Source: Helicoverpa zea
Taxonomy: Eukaryota; Arthropoda; Insecta; Lepidoptera; Noctuidae
Direction of reading: 5' to 3'
Length of the DNA stretch: 64,000 nucleotides
NCBI RefSeq assembly: GCF_022581195.2
Contig: NC_061456.1
Coordinates: 8,062,501 to 8,126,500 of the forward strand
The translations under genes and the position numbers were made by a program. Under the pieces are notes generated by a model that worked only from the letters and a program-made list of their open reading frames with translations, was not told where the DNA came from and ran no database searches. Below, piece by piece: positions 1 to 12,858 of this stretch. How positions within the stretch are numbered: position 1 is the first letter of the stretch; each line of letters opens with the position of its first letter.

Positions 1-1806
1 CTAGAATGCTACATAAATAATAATTTAGTCTCAGCCACAAGCAAAAAGAATTTCTGATATTATTTTATCCGATAGTATCAAATATTATTTAATAGCAAAG
101 CGAACTTGATCCCACGACTTTGTTCGTGATGTTGACTTTGAATCTATAAACTGTTCAGTCAACGTTTGTCGAGACTTTCCGATTGCTCTTCGAACTATGT
201 ATTTAGTGTTTCAGTGACTGTATGGTAATATTTTCATTTTAATCTTGGGTATTTCTAACTCAAGTCGAATGTACAGGGGTTCAATCATCACAATTTCAGC
301 CGTAGGACCTAAGCCTCCTAAATTGATTTTCACTTGCTTTTTGTTTAGTTGGAAAAAAATTCCAAGTAGCGATTTTTATGGAATTGCACATCTATGTTGA
401 AATTGTAGGTGCATAACTTCAATTACATTCAAATAACAAACTTTTTTTAAAGCAAAATGGACCATATATAAACAATAGTAATATTTGCATGAATAAATAA
501 GTCTCGCTATATTCTATTTTAATGAGTGTACTTACGCGCACATTAACTTTGGTTAATACACATATTATATAAGTGGTTGAAGGTGACGAAACTATAATTG
601 TGACAATTTCATGCTTTAATTGAGCACAACAGTTAAACTGTGAAGTGCTCGTTTGCCTGAAATTGTCAGTCGTGAAAATATGGTGGTTTATGAGTTGTTA
701 ACGAAATGAGTGGACTTGTTAGTATGAAATGAACTCAAAACTTCATAATTTTTACTTTATAGGTATACTAAAATGGGGTTTCTTTTTATCCGACTCTCCA
801 AAAAGGTGGAGAAGAACTACGTAGCAACCTTTAAATATCTACGTTATGTTTCAAATCGTATTAGGTAAGAAGGTGATTTCTGAGATTCGCGAGACCTGTT
901 TAGCAAATATGTATTGAAAATACTTATATATTTTTAAAATTGATTTGTTAATACTTAAATGCATAAAAATAATAAGTATGTCAAGTCGGAGGCAATAATT
1001 ATGTTAATTCTTGATGATATCGTAAATTGCTTATCTAGTACTACCGAATATGCCTAATATCGCAAATATCATAAAATCATCATGATGATTTATGTTTAAT
1101 ACATTTATTACCTACTCACCGTATTTTTATAACGCGTGATAAATAATACGTAAACAATATAAAATAAAGACTCGCTATATTTATTGCATATCGTATCTTT
1201 CTGATAAGTTCTGCATACACTGACCTACATTGATCTCGCTTGGCTGTTCGAGTGAGCTCAACCATTGTATACATTACATTGTAATTTTGTAATATCAACA
1301 TTTTTAGACTTTTCAGGTTTTTGTCTCCCTTACATATTGGGCTTCAACGTATGTACTTATACTGTCATAAGCCCAGGATTTCCGCAACTATGTAGAAATA
1401 AGCCTATTGTCCTTCTTCAGACTCTAGACCAACTGTATACCAAATGATACATAGTTTACGTCTAGGAATGAAAGCCAGACAGAAAGACAAACAAAGTTAC
1501 TCGTAGCATAATATTAGTAAAACGTACTTCTCAAATAATATCTCCTGAAAGACATAGTAAGGCCCAAGTTCACCGACAACATAAACGTCAGTTTTCTTAA
1601 AACAATTGTTTACTATAAATTTTCGCGTTCAATATCATTATTAAATTATAACTAAAAAGTTGTTTTACAACAAACGGACGTTATATATAAACACCAGTTA
1701 AGAAACTGGTTCTGAATGCAATACGATACGGAAATAATTTCAATTAAAAAGCCTTAATTACTGAATGTCAATAACCTTATTGTTTCCACTCAAAACTCAA
1801 AAATAC
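1..1806. other. No gene recognised
   Basis: AT-rich non-coding sequence. Short open frames on both strands lack recognisable motifs and biased composition. Nothing else stands out. Confidence 0.6.
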
Positions 1807-1808
1807 TA

Positions 1809-1992
1809 ACGGCCAGTTTCTTCATCAAAAGTTAAAGTTAATGTCTAAAGTAAAAGTAACGGTCAAATACGTTTTTTCAAGGCTAAAGTGACAGCAAAAC
1901 TAATAGAAAAATTGAATTTGACCGTTACTTTTACTTTAGACATTACTTTGACTTTTACTTTGGCTTTAACTTTTGATGAAGAAACTGGCTGT
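1809..1992. mobile_element. Palindromic MITE, TA target site (family with ACGGCCAGTTTC ends)
   Basis: The element reads ACGGCCAGTTTCTTCATC at the left, and the right end is its reverse complement with one change. It is flanked by TA on both sides (1807-1808 and 1993-1994). The inner arms continue the palindrome imperfectly with AAAGTTAAAG and TAAAAGTAACGG blocks, so most of the 184 bases can fold into a hairpin. No ORF. TA duplication and short length point to a non-autonomous Tc1/mariner-type element. Confidence 0.75.
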
Positions 1993-1994
1993 TA

Positions 1995-2949
1995 GTTTCT
2001 AAGAATGCGATGAATTCTTTTACAACTTAACCTTTACTTGTCGTCTCCGTGAGATTACTAATGCCCGCTTCTTGAAATAAGAAACTATTCGTTTTGCTTA
2101 TAAATGGTAATTTTATGATATATGTAGGACCAGTAAGCCTTATACAATATACGTCACACATAAAAAAAAAATTTTTTGGTGTTATAACTTGTCATTTGGT
2201 ATTATGTTATGATTTTATTTTTTATTCTTCTATTGACTGCCTGAACTTAAACATGAAGGAAGCGGTCCAAAAATAACTTCACGTGTTCGCACGAGGAACA
2301 ATAACTAAAAATTAAAATTTCATGGAGAGGTTAATGTCGATGCTTTACAAATAACTTAAGCAAAAGTATTGGGCATAAGTGTAAACTTAAGTGCCGATCT
2401 GATTTCAATTCGAAAATGTTTCATCGCAGGCCATCGTGGACTTATATGGATGCATATAAAAGCTACGAATAATAGATATCCCTTTCCCTATGATCCCCCT
2501 ATGATATTCTGATGATTCCCTTTCGATATCATGATCCCTTGAAAGAGATCATACTCATTGTCGTCATTGTCATAAGAGACACAATTATGATTTATATCAA
2601 ACTAGTAATATGTAGTTTTACATTACCTATACCACAACTTGTGTTTGTTTACAAATACTGATAAAACATCGTTAATAGGTTGTTAGTACTCATAGATACT
2701 CCTAAGTTAAATAAAGGCTGGATATCAGTAGATAAGAACCACAACAAACAAAAGGCAATCAAATGAAATAATTCTACGTACCTATACATAAGTCCCAACA
2801 AGTAATGGTTTATAAACAACATTCCACCAAACATTCAATATATCGGATGTCAATTTAATGTAGGGTTTCAGATATCAAAAACCGCTTACACAGTAACAGG
2901 CAAGGGTGCTGACTTAGCAGGGGCATAATGTAAGGTTGCATTGCGATAG
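1995..2949. other. No gene recognised
   Basis: AT-rich non-coding sequence leading into the CpG island. A CCCCTATGAT/TGATCCC cluster at about 2485-2550 is low complexity only. Confidence 0.6.
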
Positions 2950-3240
2950 GTCGCGCGGATCACGGCGTCAAGTGACGGCGGTGACGGCGGTGACGAGTGT
3001 CATATATGAGTGATATTAAAGTTATTAACGCGCGAGGGATGATCCAGGTCGGTGCGCTCCCTCGGCAGCTCGCTGGAGCCGGCGTCGCTCGGGTGGGCAT
3101 CCGCTCCGCTCGCCGCCACGCGCCCGCCGCAGCGAGCCGGCGAGCGGGCTGCACGCACAGTCCTCTCCTAACCGCGAGTGAGCGCGCTGCTGCCGCGGCG
3201 CGCCCTCCGCACACCGAAGCAGGCACATGCCTACGAAATG
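2950..3240. promoter_or_regulatory. CpG-rich island, possible promoter
   Basis: About 290 bases of strongly CpG-rich sequence (many GCGC, CGCCG and CGAGC motifs) stand out against an AT-rich background of tens of kilobases. Open frames cross it on both strands, but their alanine/arginine-rich products look compositional rather than real. The island is followed at 3301 by TCAGT, matching the arthropod initiator, and at 3719 by a GTAAGA donor. This arrangement fits a promoter with a non-coding first exon. Function is inferred. Confidence 0.45.
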
Positions 3241-3302
3241 TCACCTACCTACATTTCCCGATAACGTCCGATTAGCAATTAACACCGCCAAATAGCACGC
3301 TC

Positions 3303-3718
3303 AGTGCACGGCGTCGTTTGATAGTTTTAAACGTTCTATTATTAACAGTTGTATCTTTTTGTCGTGAAGTTTTTTCGAGTAAGATTTTACGCGTGCCGAT
3401 TACATATATGGAATGTGTTGCTAATTCATAACCTTGAGTACACAGAATCAAATTATTGTTTGGAGTGTTTTTATTAGTTGCGTCGCCGGTAATTATGTCT
3501 CGTTGTGTTTGTGTGTACATTGTTTGTAACGCGTGTAATTTCACTGTGTTTTTCTCAAGTTAAACAGGAAATAACCAGTAAATGTAAGAGCTGGCCTGCA
3601 TTGTTTTGTTAAATGTGCCGATAAATATGCCTCGCTTACTTGGATTTGAGAGTGACGTATAGAATCCGGTTTTTGTTTACGGATCTGATGCTGATGCTGA
3701 CCTTGCTGGTAAGAACAT
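3303..3718 (+). other. Possible non-coding first exon downstream of the CpG island
   Basis: Starting at the A of a TCAGT initiator-like site, the sequence runs to CTTGCTG|GTAAGAAC at 3719. A second possible donor is AAAT|GTAAGAG at 3583. The interval has no long open frame; a short one (ATGCCTCGC at 3627, stop at 3662) would be a uORF. It could be the 5' UTR of an upstream isoform of the gene with exons at 48 and 62 kb, or of a long non-coding RNA. No transcript evidence is available. Confidence 0.25.
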
Positions 3719-5192
3719 GAGACAGTATGTGTCGGCGTTGCTGCAAAATGTCATTCAGGAGCCATAATCATTAAAAGTAACTTAATTCACACACGTTACT
3801 TTGTATGATCGTGGTCTTACAAAGTAACATCGTAGCGTCTCGATACGCACGGCCGAATGACAAGCCCACACGGCTTGCCGCTCGCATCTAAATGTGCAAT
3901 TAACTACGTGCTGGCTTTTGTATTCTATCACAGAAATAAAATCTTTAGGATTACGTCAGTAATTAATTATTAGAAATCACAACGCGCATTTTATTGCTTC
4001 AAATAGGAAACTATCTTCACAGGATACTAAGTGGTGCGTGTTACAATAGTACATTTATTGCAAAACATGACGTTTTTACAACTTGAATCATTCATTTACC
4101 TATAATGGTACTAGCAGAGGGATTCCTCATTGTAATTAGCCTACCTACACAATACGTAAATGAGAAAAAACGTACGTGGGTACTTCATCTAGTTGCCAAC
4201 TAAGCCTACGTTGACTATTCTAAATATGCATGCTGACTAATTTATTTTGAACTTGTTTATTTCATTAGAAAACACAAAGGATAACTTTAATAACAATAAA
4301 ATTAATAACGCATTGTCTCTTAAAAATATTTGTTTACACTAATTAGAAGATGAATAAATACAATATTAATTGGCATTGTCAACACGCAATACAATAGAAT
4401 AAACAGCTGTATTAAAATAATATTAGGTAGGTAACCCTAATAAACTTCAGTACTTATAATACTTTAATATTTCAACATTTAGGAGGTATTGTGGCTGCGT
4501 TCACAAGCCAATATTATAAGTTTGAATTAAGTAATACAAAGAAAATACAGCAGTGAAATATAAACAAGAATTAAAAGTATTTACTTACACCCTTTCTAGC
4601 CTAAATGTTAAGGTTACAACCCACCGTAACGACTGCTTGAGCCCAGGGACTCAGTACAAAACAGTTTCCCTTGGGAAATTTTACATCTTACGTCATTGCG
4701 TCGTATTACATGCACAAAAAGCCGATGAATATAACTCAACATATCAGTAGTAAAATTGTCGGAACTCATTCGATATTCCAAAAATTATCCATACATTTAA
4801 AAATCATACAGTAATTTTATCTCTTCATGTTGTTAACATCAATTTAAAATATACAGATACGTACTAAAATATGCAAATATTTTTTAAATATATTCTCAAC
4901 TACCTACCATACCTACTACTACCTATTTATGGAACTACTTTCTACTAATAACATATATGTATCTAAGATCACATACCTAATTGTGTACATATCCAATTTT
5001 CCGCAAACAGCCAATGATCTGCGCATGCCGTTCGTGACGTCACTATATGGCGCGAACCATGACATAGGATCCGAAGTAATTGCATTATTAACAAGCATAA
5101 AGAGGATTACCCGTCGAGTTTGTGATAAAAATATAACCCCAAATACTTGTCTCGGATCGTTATCAACAATAATAAACACATATTTTTATTAT
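3719..5192. other. No gene recognised
   Basis: Non-coding. A small hairpin (GTTACTTTGTA and TACAAAGTAAC, about 3797-3827) lies just after the GTAAGA donor. Otherwise nothing supported. Confidence 0.55.
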
Positions 5193-5416
5193 CGGCCATT
5201 CAGAGAATGCGTTCCTGACACGTCGCGATTGAACTGACGACGTAACTACATTCATTGATTATTGATATAATAATGTTGTTTTAATGCTCCTCAATTGTTA
5301 AAACGGTAAACAACCAGCAAAAATATTTTTATCGTAACTGCAACGCCATTGCAAAGTTACGTCGTCAGTTCAATCGCGACGTGTCAGGAACGCATTCTCT
5401 GAATGGCCGAACTATA
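5193..5416 (-). mobile_element. TIR MITE, copy 1 of 2 (left terminus damaged)
   Basis: The inverted ends carry CGGCCATTCAGAGAATGCG, and the terminal repeats run for about 50 bases to GACGACGTAAC. The right end extends to CCGAACTATA, while the left end lacks the matching TATAGTT, so the outermost bases were lost or replaced by flank. Read on the - strand it is almost identical to the copy at 25032-25262; I see one small block of change near the inner edge of one arm. No protein is encoded; the reading frame that crosses it is incidental. Confidence 0.8.
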
Positions 5417-8400
5417 ATCACAGTTTCCTCGTGTAATGTTATCTGAACGTACCCAAAAATGTGTTAATCGCAGGATTAAATGGCTCCTTTTAATCGAGAT
5501 TATGAAATTCTTGTTAATTATCTGAAAACTTAATTGCATTCGAATCTCATTTTGCCCGTCTCGTGCAACTTCGACCTTGCTTTTAGTGCAAAAGATCGGT
5601 TTTATTAACTGTTTTTTTTTTCTGTTAAATAAGTTTAATTATCATTTCATATTCAATTATCTTAACATATGTTATGCTTTCATATTTGTAAATATTGCTT
5701 GAATATTATTCTCTGTAACTTCGCTGCAGCGATAGCAACCTCTTTAATTATTAATTAGTGTCCTATTCTCACAACGGGTTCACCCAACATAAAAAATATA
5801 TCTAATACGCCGTCGCAAGGGTATCGACAAATTCTCAAGGATCGAGACCTTTGTGTAAAGACAAAAAGATTAGGTGAACTACTTAATATCGGCAATCCTA
5901 TTTCAAAAATTCATTCTGCAATTATGTAGTGTGAGAGAATTTATAGTTAGGTAATTCGATTTTCGAATAGTGAGCGCGCCTAATTACGGCTAGGTATGCT
6001 GCAAAATGGTGAAGCGATTGAACGTTCTAGCTAACTAGGCAATGTACGCATTAATTGATGGCTGAAACTTGTAATTTAGAAAGCGTCATTAAAAACGAAA
6101 TGATTAAGAATTTATAGATATCACTACCTCCAATTTATTTTAAGATTACCTACATACGAATTATTTATCAGATAGCACTAAGAAATATATCGTATACTTA
6201 TGCATTTATCAAATATAATTCACTGGATAATCTCATTTAAATCCGAAATCTACCAACGCCACGTGGGTCATGCTGAAAACGATATCCCCACATATTTATT
6301 AATTTATACATAAGATGGCTCATCATTAACTTATTTAATTACATGACCAACTTATGAGATAATTGGATTTCAAGAATATTATTTTCTCATTTTGGAATAA
6401 TTATGTTCTGATATAAGACACTGTCAGAAACAGAAGTCGGATATTTCGTTTCTTAAAAGTGCGTTTTTCGAGGCCTGATTATTTTATCAGCCCACATACT
6501 AATTTGTTTTGCTACGTAGGCAGGTAGGAATAATTACATTAATTACATTGTTAGGTACGCAAAATGTTTCTTATTCCAAATATTCCGTGGTATGTAAGGG
6601 TATACAAAATATCGATCTAAATTAATAGACCAGAACAAAACTCGCGAGAATAGCGTAGTCGACAAATTGGAAAACTTGCTGGATGCAGATTTTTTATTTT
6701 TTTAGTTTGTACTGCTAATTAGTTTGTTGATTAATGTTAAAATACTTTTCACTGTTGAAAATGAATACTAGTATTTAATAAATAAAACAAAGTTACAGCT
6801 GATGTTAAAAATCATATTATTGGGTTTAACTTTTAACCTCAGCGATAGACCCCGGGAGACGGGCATAATGTACACATTGCCGAATAACAAATAGAATGAT
6901 ACCTTTATTTCTATGGTTTCAAACAGATAGCCCTAATTAAATGGCATATAAAGCTTTATATACAACTCTCCAATGTAATAACATCTACATATAAGTAAGT
7001 ACACAAGTGCTCGTCTCGTTAGCCACGTGTTTCCTACCCTACGTGGTAAACTCGAGTGCCAACTAATCACCCCCATGACCGCTGTTTGATTAATAACCCC
7101 GTTCAGGTGTTGAGGATATAAACGTCGGCAATTTACCTGTAAAATCTAAGCTGTTGTTATCTCTGAAATAACGTGTGCCGTGGGAAAATGGTACGGTGTA
7201 AAGAGAGAAAGATCGTGGGTTCGGAAGACAATGAAATTATTAACTGTTGGTACTAACGGTTAATTGAACTTGATGTTTTATGTGTGCGCTAAAACAGTTC
7301 AGTTAGTTGTTTCTTTGTGTTAGATAACTTATCTAGATACTTAAGAAGGATTAACTTTAATTAATGGCTATTAATTTAATTATAAAGCATAGTTTTTGTA
7401 TATTCAACGGTATGAAAAATGTCATCTCGATTTTCCAACATAACGCAGGGTTTGACAGAATTAGATCATACAGACATACGGATAGGAATAAACAAAACAC
7501 GTGCGAAGACGAGTAAATCAAAAATGCATTTACATTCAGATTTACTGCTTAGTCGTGCTCTGAATACCTTACAGATACACTGACTGATGCATAAGCCATC
7601 ATAATAAAGTTGCCATCGTATTATAATTTACCTAGTCATGAGTAGAAAATGCAACTTAACAAAATCCTAGATTATCTTGCTTTGTACTTATGTTGCTTCA
7701 ATTTGAGCTAAGTTAACTTAATCTTGGTGAGATAGGTATAAATATTAGGATCTTTTCAAAAATAAGCACTGTTTTTTTGGTTTTAGGTAATGAGAGTTAA
7801 AAAGGTAGGTATGTCAAGACGCCTTCATTGCTTTAAATGACAGCAAAAACTTTTTCTAAAAACTCTCATTATGAAATAAAAAAATCAAAAACTATTTTTT
7901 CAGCACAAACAATACGAACAGTTAAACTGTTCACATTCCATTGCACTTTTTTTCAATCGCTCCAATATCGTTTGACGCCTCCAGTAAAAGTTCAATGGAC
8001 TGCGAATCGAAATGGGAAACTTTGTCTTAGCAAACACTGAAACCTCACGAGATAGAAAATCATATTGAAACATCCCAGATTCAATTTCGCAACTAGATGT
8101 TCTCGGTATTAATTATGATTTAGCCTAGACAGGTTCTACCCACCTTGAACCTTTCAGCTAAACATTATGGGCCTTACTACAAAAACTTTAAACCCTGTTT
8201 TACACTTGTCTAATAAAATTTTGGCTGCAAAATGAACCATATGTCAACGTCATAATTTGACATTTTTTTAGACAAGGCATAAACTGACGTTTAAAAGTTT
8301 TTGTGGTAAGACGGTATAAAGTGAATTTGCTGTTTAGTGGCAACTGGGTAGTAATAAAAAGATTATTTAACACAAAATAGCAGATATTTCGTGTTTTACA

Positions 8401-9598
8401 TTCGTTCAAACGATACTTTAACAAAAGAAAAATGAGAGTTAAAAATTTAAAATTTAAGGTACCCAATGTGTTACATTTACACATTCAGTTTTAAGCGATA
8501 ACGTAACCAATAAGTAGAAATTGATATTTGACTTTTTAAATATTATACATATATATTCTGTTACATACATGTCTTGTTTAACCCCAAGTTATTTAGTATT
8601 TTTCTAATCCAACTAAGGGCTGGCTTGTTTCACGCGGTAGTTAATAGCCCTATGTACCACTGGGTACTATTACAATGTCCGAAGCTGCCTTTCTCCGCTC
8701 AGCTATTTAAACAGTAAGCCCCGTAATTACTCCAGTCATAATTATTTCTTTACCCGGGCTAAAGATAATTTGCAACTGCTGCTTCTAAAAAGATTTTCTT
8801 AAAGTTAGTTACTTACCTTTTTTTGTACAGTGAAATGTGAACCTATTATTATTTGGTCTGTTTTTGAAATTCACAGATTTACTTTAAGGTTTTCCTCAGA
8901 TACAGATACAAATTATATTTTTAACATTTTAGGTTCACTATGTACCTACACAAAGAAGTGGGTAGATATAAAATAAAATAGAAAAATAATTGAAACCATA
9001 TACAAAATAATTGTGCCTGTTCGTAGACTTAATTATAAAACAGTGAATCTTAAATAAAATAATAGTAGGTATCATTATTGGTGGGTACATTTTTCTTTTT
9101 GTATTTTCAAAATTCTTTGATACTTAAATAACATAATAAGCTTTGTAAAAAGATAATGAAATATGAATACAAAAATCTTAATAAACATTATATTTTAAAC
9201 ATTACTGATTTTGTGACTACATAAGAAAATGCCTTACTTAATTAAAGAATACCTCAAGCTATGAAATAATTATGTTTCTTATTTCATTTCATCGGATTTT
9301 TTAATTGGTTGACATTAACTTTACTTTTTATATAACTTAAATGTATTTAATAATATTGATGAAAGCTAAATGCGACCAATTAGTGGTTAATAAGAAATGA
9401 TAAAATATTTTTATAATGTTTTGAAACCTACATTCTTAATCATTGTTTGTCATGAAAATATGTCAAATGTTTTACCGTTTTGTTAAAGACTTATCCTATC
9501 GGAAAGACTAAGTTACAGAACATAACTAAACTTGGAAAACTTAGAAAATGGTAGGTACAATACTGTGAGGCTATTAATCCATAAATGCCATTGACATG
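5417..9598. other. No gene recognised
   Basis: AT-rich non-coding sequence, about 4.2 kb, with scattered TAGGTA/TACCTA strings common in lepidopteran introns. No repeat with definable ends was seen. Confidence 0.55.
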
Positions 9599-9604
9599 AG
9601 AACA

Positions 9605-10001
9605 GGGGCCCGATTCTCCTAAGTTAATAATGTCAAAATCGAATAGAAATCGAATCGCAATATCATCGCAATAGCAGTTTTAACCATATCAGGCATTCTG
9701 CTACTAATAATAGACCAATCGTATTCGATTGACATTTGATTGGTGTGAGATTGGTCTGCTATTTTGGTGATTTTGGTCAATACGGTAGTTTGCTGTACAA
9801 TCATTTTGCAATCGTAAATCATTTGCAGACAAAATGATTCATTATTGAATGACAGAAAAGGATAAAAACGTTTATTTCAAAGAAAAAATAGCGGAATGCC
9901 ACATACGTTTCAATCGTAATCGAGTCGGGATTGGATATCAGTCGAATCGAGTCGAACGTGAATCGTATGTTGCTTAAGTAAAATTAGGAGAATCGGGCCC
10001 C
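9605..10001. mobile_element. MITE with GGGGCCCGATTCTCCTAA terminal inverted repeats
   Basis: An 18-base perfect terminal inverted repeat bounds 397 bases. The direct repeat AGAACA flanks it (9599-9604 and 10002-10007). If the element begins one base further in at GGGCCC, the flanks match in 7 of 8 positions, suggestive of an hAT-type 8-base duplication. Inside, AATCG/CGATT motifs recur in both orientations near both ends, as in subterminal transposase-binding clusters. The short open frame within is not a recognisable protein. Confidence 0.75.
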
Positions 10002-10007
10002 AGAACA

Positions 10008-12687
10008 GTGGTTCACTTAATTGATTTCTTGCCCTGAACCTTGCCACTGACGTTAATTTATTTCAATTCTAGTCTTCTTTGATTAAGAAAGTTCCCCTCT
10101 TTGTGCATGTTCCGACAGATAAGGACAAAGATAGAAATTTTAAAGAATTCATTGCGAATTCGTTTTGTTAAGTCATTATAACTTTTCATGTTCTCTTACA
10201 TTACAAAACTGATTTACATTAAGAACAGTATTTTGATTACATTTGGGTTTTGTTGTTATTATAGTATACTAATTGATATATACCTAGTTATTACCTAACA
10301 GCTGCAAACTTGGATAACTTTATGATATGAATAATTGATCAATAACATTAAGCAATTGATGTAGTTTCAGTCTACATCATCATAGTCGGATAAAGAACCT
10401 TGGAATACCAATTCATGGAAGAATGTGTTGCATATGATTACGTACAATCATAAACAACGGTAATTCGAGTGAACTTTAAATTCGTGTGGATCGTGCCACA
10501 TTGCCTCTGCGCATGTCGTGCATAATGCCGTAAACTCACACAACAACACTTTGATGGTGTCGAACATGATTACGCGAGGCAAAATTACACGCTCCAGATC
10601 GTTTTAGCTTTATCTCCCTTTTTAACTAGCACGCCTGTCGGTGACAATAAAAACTTCGTACGTTGAAATCAGCCATTCGTCGGCCTAGTAACGATCCATT
10701 GGACCCCCGGCATTACGTCTCAAAGAACTCCTAACAAAATTTACATTTTTATACAAGTTTCTACCTACAACGTGTATGGCGATAAGTTTTACAGAAGTTG
10801 GAAGTAAAACAGAAAGTTGTAAGGGTTGCTGTTTTATTAGATCCTTCAGATTTATATAAAGGACTTCCAGTATTTATGGGTCGTATTAAGACGGATTTAT
10901 TTCCGTGGATTAGTTTAGCGTACGGGTGTGCAGGTTTGATGGATTTCTGCTGAGTTGGAAGGATTCGAGGCTCGTAAATTTGAATCAAACGTTCGCATTT
11001 TGACAGAATATCCGAATTGGAGTCGAATGACCCCTTTCAAAGTCACGTGAAGCGTGATAAAATACGTATCTAAGTGGATATGTCGTCATCATGTAAGCAT
11101 CCGTCGAATAACATTCATGTAGGTTTTTATGTCAATAATTATCTATTTAAAATTGTACTGTTGTGACTATGGGCCGTGATAAACTTACTCAGCTATAAAT
11201 TTGAATACAAAACTAAACACGTACCCACTTATCTACTTGCCTATTATGCGTTCATCTTACAATAATAATTATGAAAGATAAAGGATTTTTGGTCAGTGAA
11301 CCTATAGTAAAAATCTTAGGCTGTTGGGAAGCTAGTCTATCCCCAAGTACCTACATATATTTTGTCCAGGTACGAAAAGAAGTTCCCCCGGAAAGCTAGT
11401 ACCAGCCAGTAATGCACTATTACCACATGTTATGAAATATTGCTTATTCACAGTAGATAACTATCAATCTCCAGGGGATTTCCGTAATTTGAAATGCTTT
11501 GTTCCAACAAACCTAAATTGGACTAAACAAACACTATTCTACTAAACCGATGACACATAATTTATAACATACCTCACCTATTTTGCGTATGATACCGATT
11601 ACTAAACATTAGTATGTAGCACTAGATAAGAAGTACTACGGTTAAGGGTGCTTCAACTTTCCAACTGTCGAGTATATATGAACGCTAATCTCCGCAACGA
11701 CCCTAAAGACTGATTTTGATTGACACATCTAGCAATGCTCAATACGTACTCGAGCATCGGGTAGGGCGTCCAAGTGCCTCGGCCTGAGTAATCCCTTAGG
11801 CCGAGGCCGAGATATACGACCGCGATAATCTTCACTCAAGGCTCATGAAAGCAAAATCGCTGAACACGGTACAACTTTCCCGGTGAAGCGGATTTTGGTT
11901 GTCGCGTGCACGGATTAACGGAAGGTGTGCCCAACTTAGATTTTCAACTAATTGGTGGTGCTTTTTTTATCCTTTGCTAATTTGAAACCTTGATAAAAGA
12001 CCGTGTTTCTGCGAAAAGGTAATTTGGATACAGAAGTTAGCTTTGATCTTTGTTTGCTACCTACACATTATGTAAATTATAATTGTATCCAGAACATTTG
12101 TAATTTTTGTTTAAATATGAGTACATGTTATACTTACTTTCACAAATGATAAAATATGTTATCATTGAAAATTACTGAATTTCTGACAATGTAAGTTTAC
12201 TTGAATAAGGCATAAAGAGGACAGCAGCAGATGAAGCCAGAGTATTATTTATATTATTTTATAAAAATGAATGTGTCTAAATGTTTTATTTTCCTGTGAC
12301 AATGATACTCGAAACTATGTTATCAATATAACTACGTCATGCGGTTAGCACATTAATACGCTATCATTGAACAGGAAATGACCTATTACAATGATTTAAC
12401 TACAGCCGTAGTATTTCATTTCGCACATCAATGTTCGGCTTCCTCACGATTCGCGGGAAAATCATTCGATATAGCCGATATCGATTCAACCGTATCGAAT
12501 ATCTGAAGAGTATCGTTCGTGACTACTAATAGTTTGTATATTATGTTACACAAACGATCAAACAAATTGTATTATGGTGTACACAACGTTATATTGTTTA
12601 CTTACCCACAAGACTGAGTGATTTTATTTACTTATATTGTTCATATCGATTCTCACGTCATCGTTTATGATATATTTATGCAAACAT
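10008..12687. other. No gene recognised
   Basis: Non-coding. A short inverted repeat CTCGGCCT/AGGCCGAG sits at about 11778-11806. No other structure supported. Confidence 0.55.
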
Positions 12688-12700
12688 AAGCTAATCTTTA

Positions 12701-12845
12701 GTGTAGGACGTCCTCAGGCACGGTGGAGTGATGACTTGCGCAAGACGGCTGGCAGGAACTGGATGCGAGAAGCCGAATATCGATCTCAGTGGCGTGCACT
12801 TGGAGAGGCCTACGTCCAGCAGTGGACTGCGATAGGCTGATGATG
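12701..12845 (+). mobile_element. 5'-truncated RTE-clade LINE, 3' end
   Basis: The fragment encodes the very C-terminus of an RTE ORF2 (VGRPQARWSDDLRK ... GEAYVQQWTAIG, stop at 12840) followed by a short (GATGAT) tail. It is bounded by a perfect 13-base target-site duplication, AAGCTAATCTTTA, at 12688-12700 and 12846-12858. Only the last 45 codons remain, so it is non-functional. Confidence 0.85.
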
Positions 12846-12858
12846 AAGCTAATCTTTA

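Noticed and set aside
2960..3275. Overlapping alanine/arginine-rich open frames on both strands of the CpG island
   Set aside because: Their composition simply reflects the GC-rich DNA, they lack domains or splice signals in frame, and three mutually overlapping frames cannot all be genes.
3797..3827. tRNA or microRNA hairpin
   Set aside because: An 11-base stem is too short for a microRNA precursor and has no tRNA features.
4919..5237. Open frames of 86 and 102 codons on opposite strands
   Set aside because: Both run into the terminal repeat of the MITE at 5193-5416 and show no recognisable protein.
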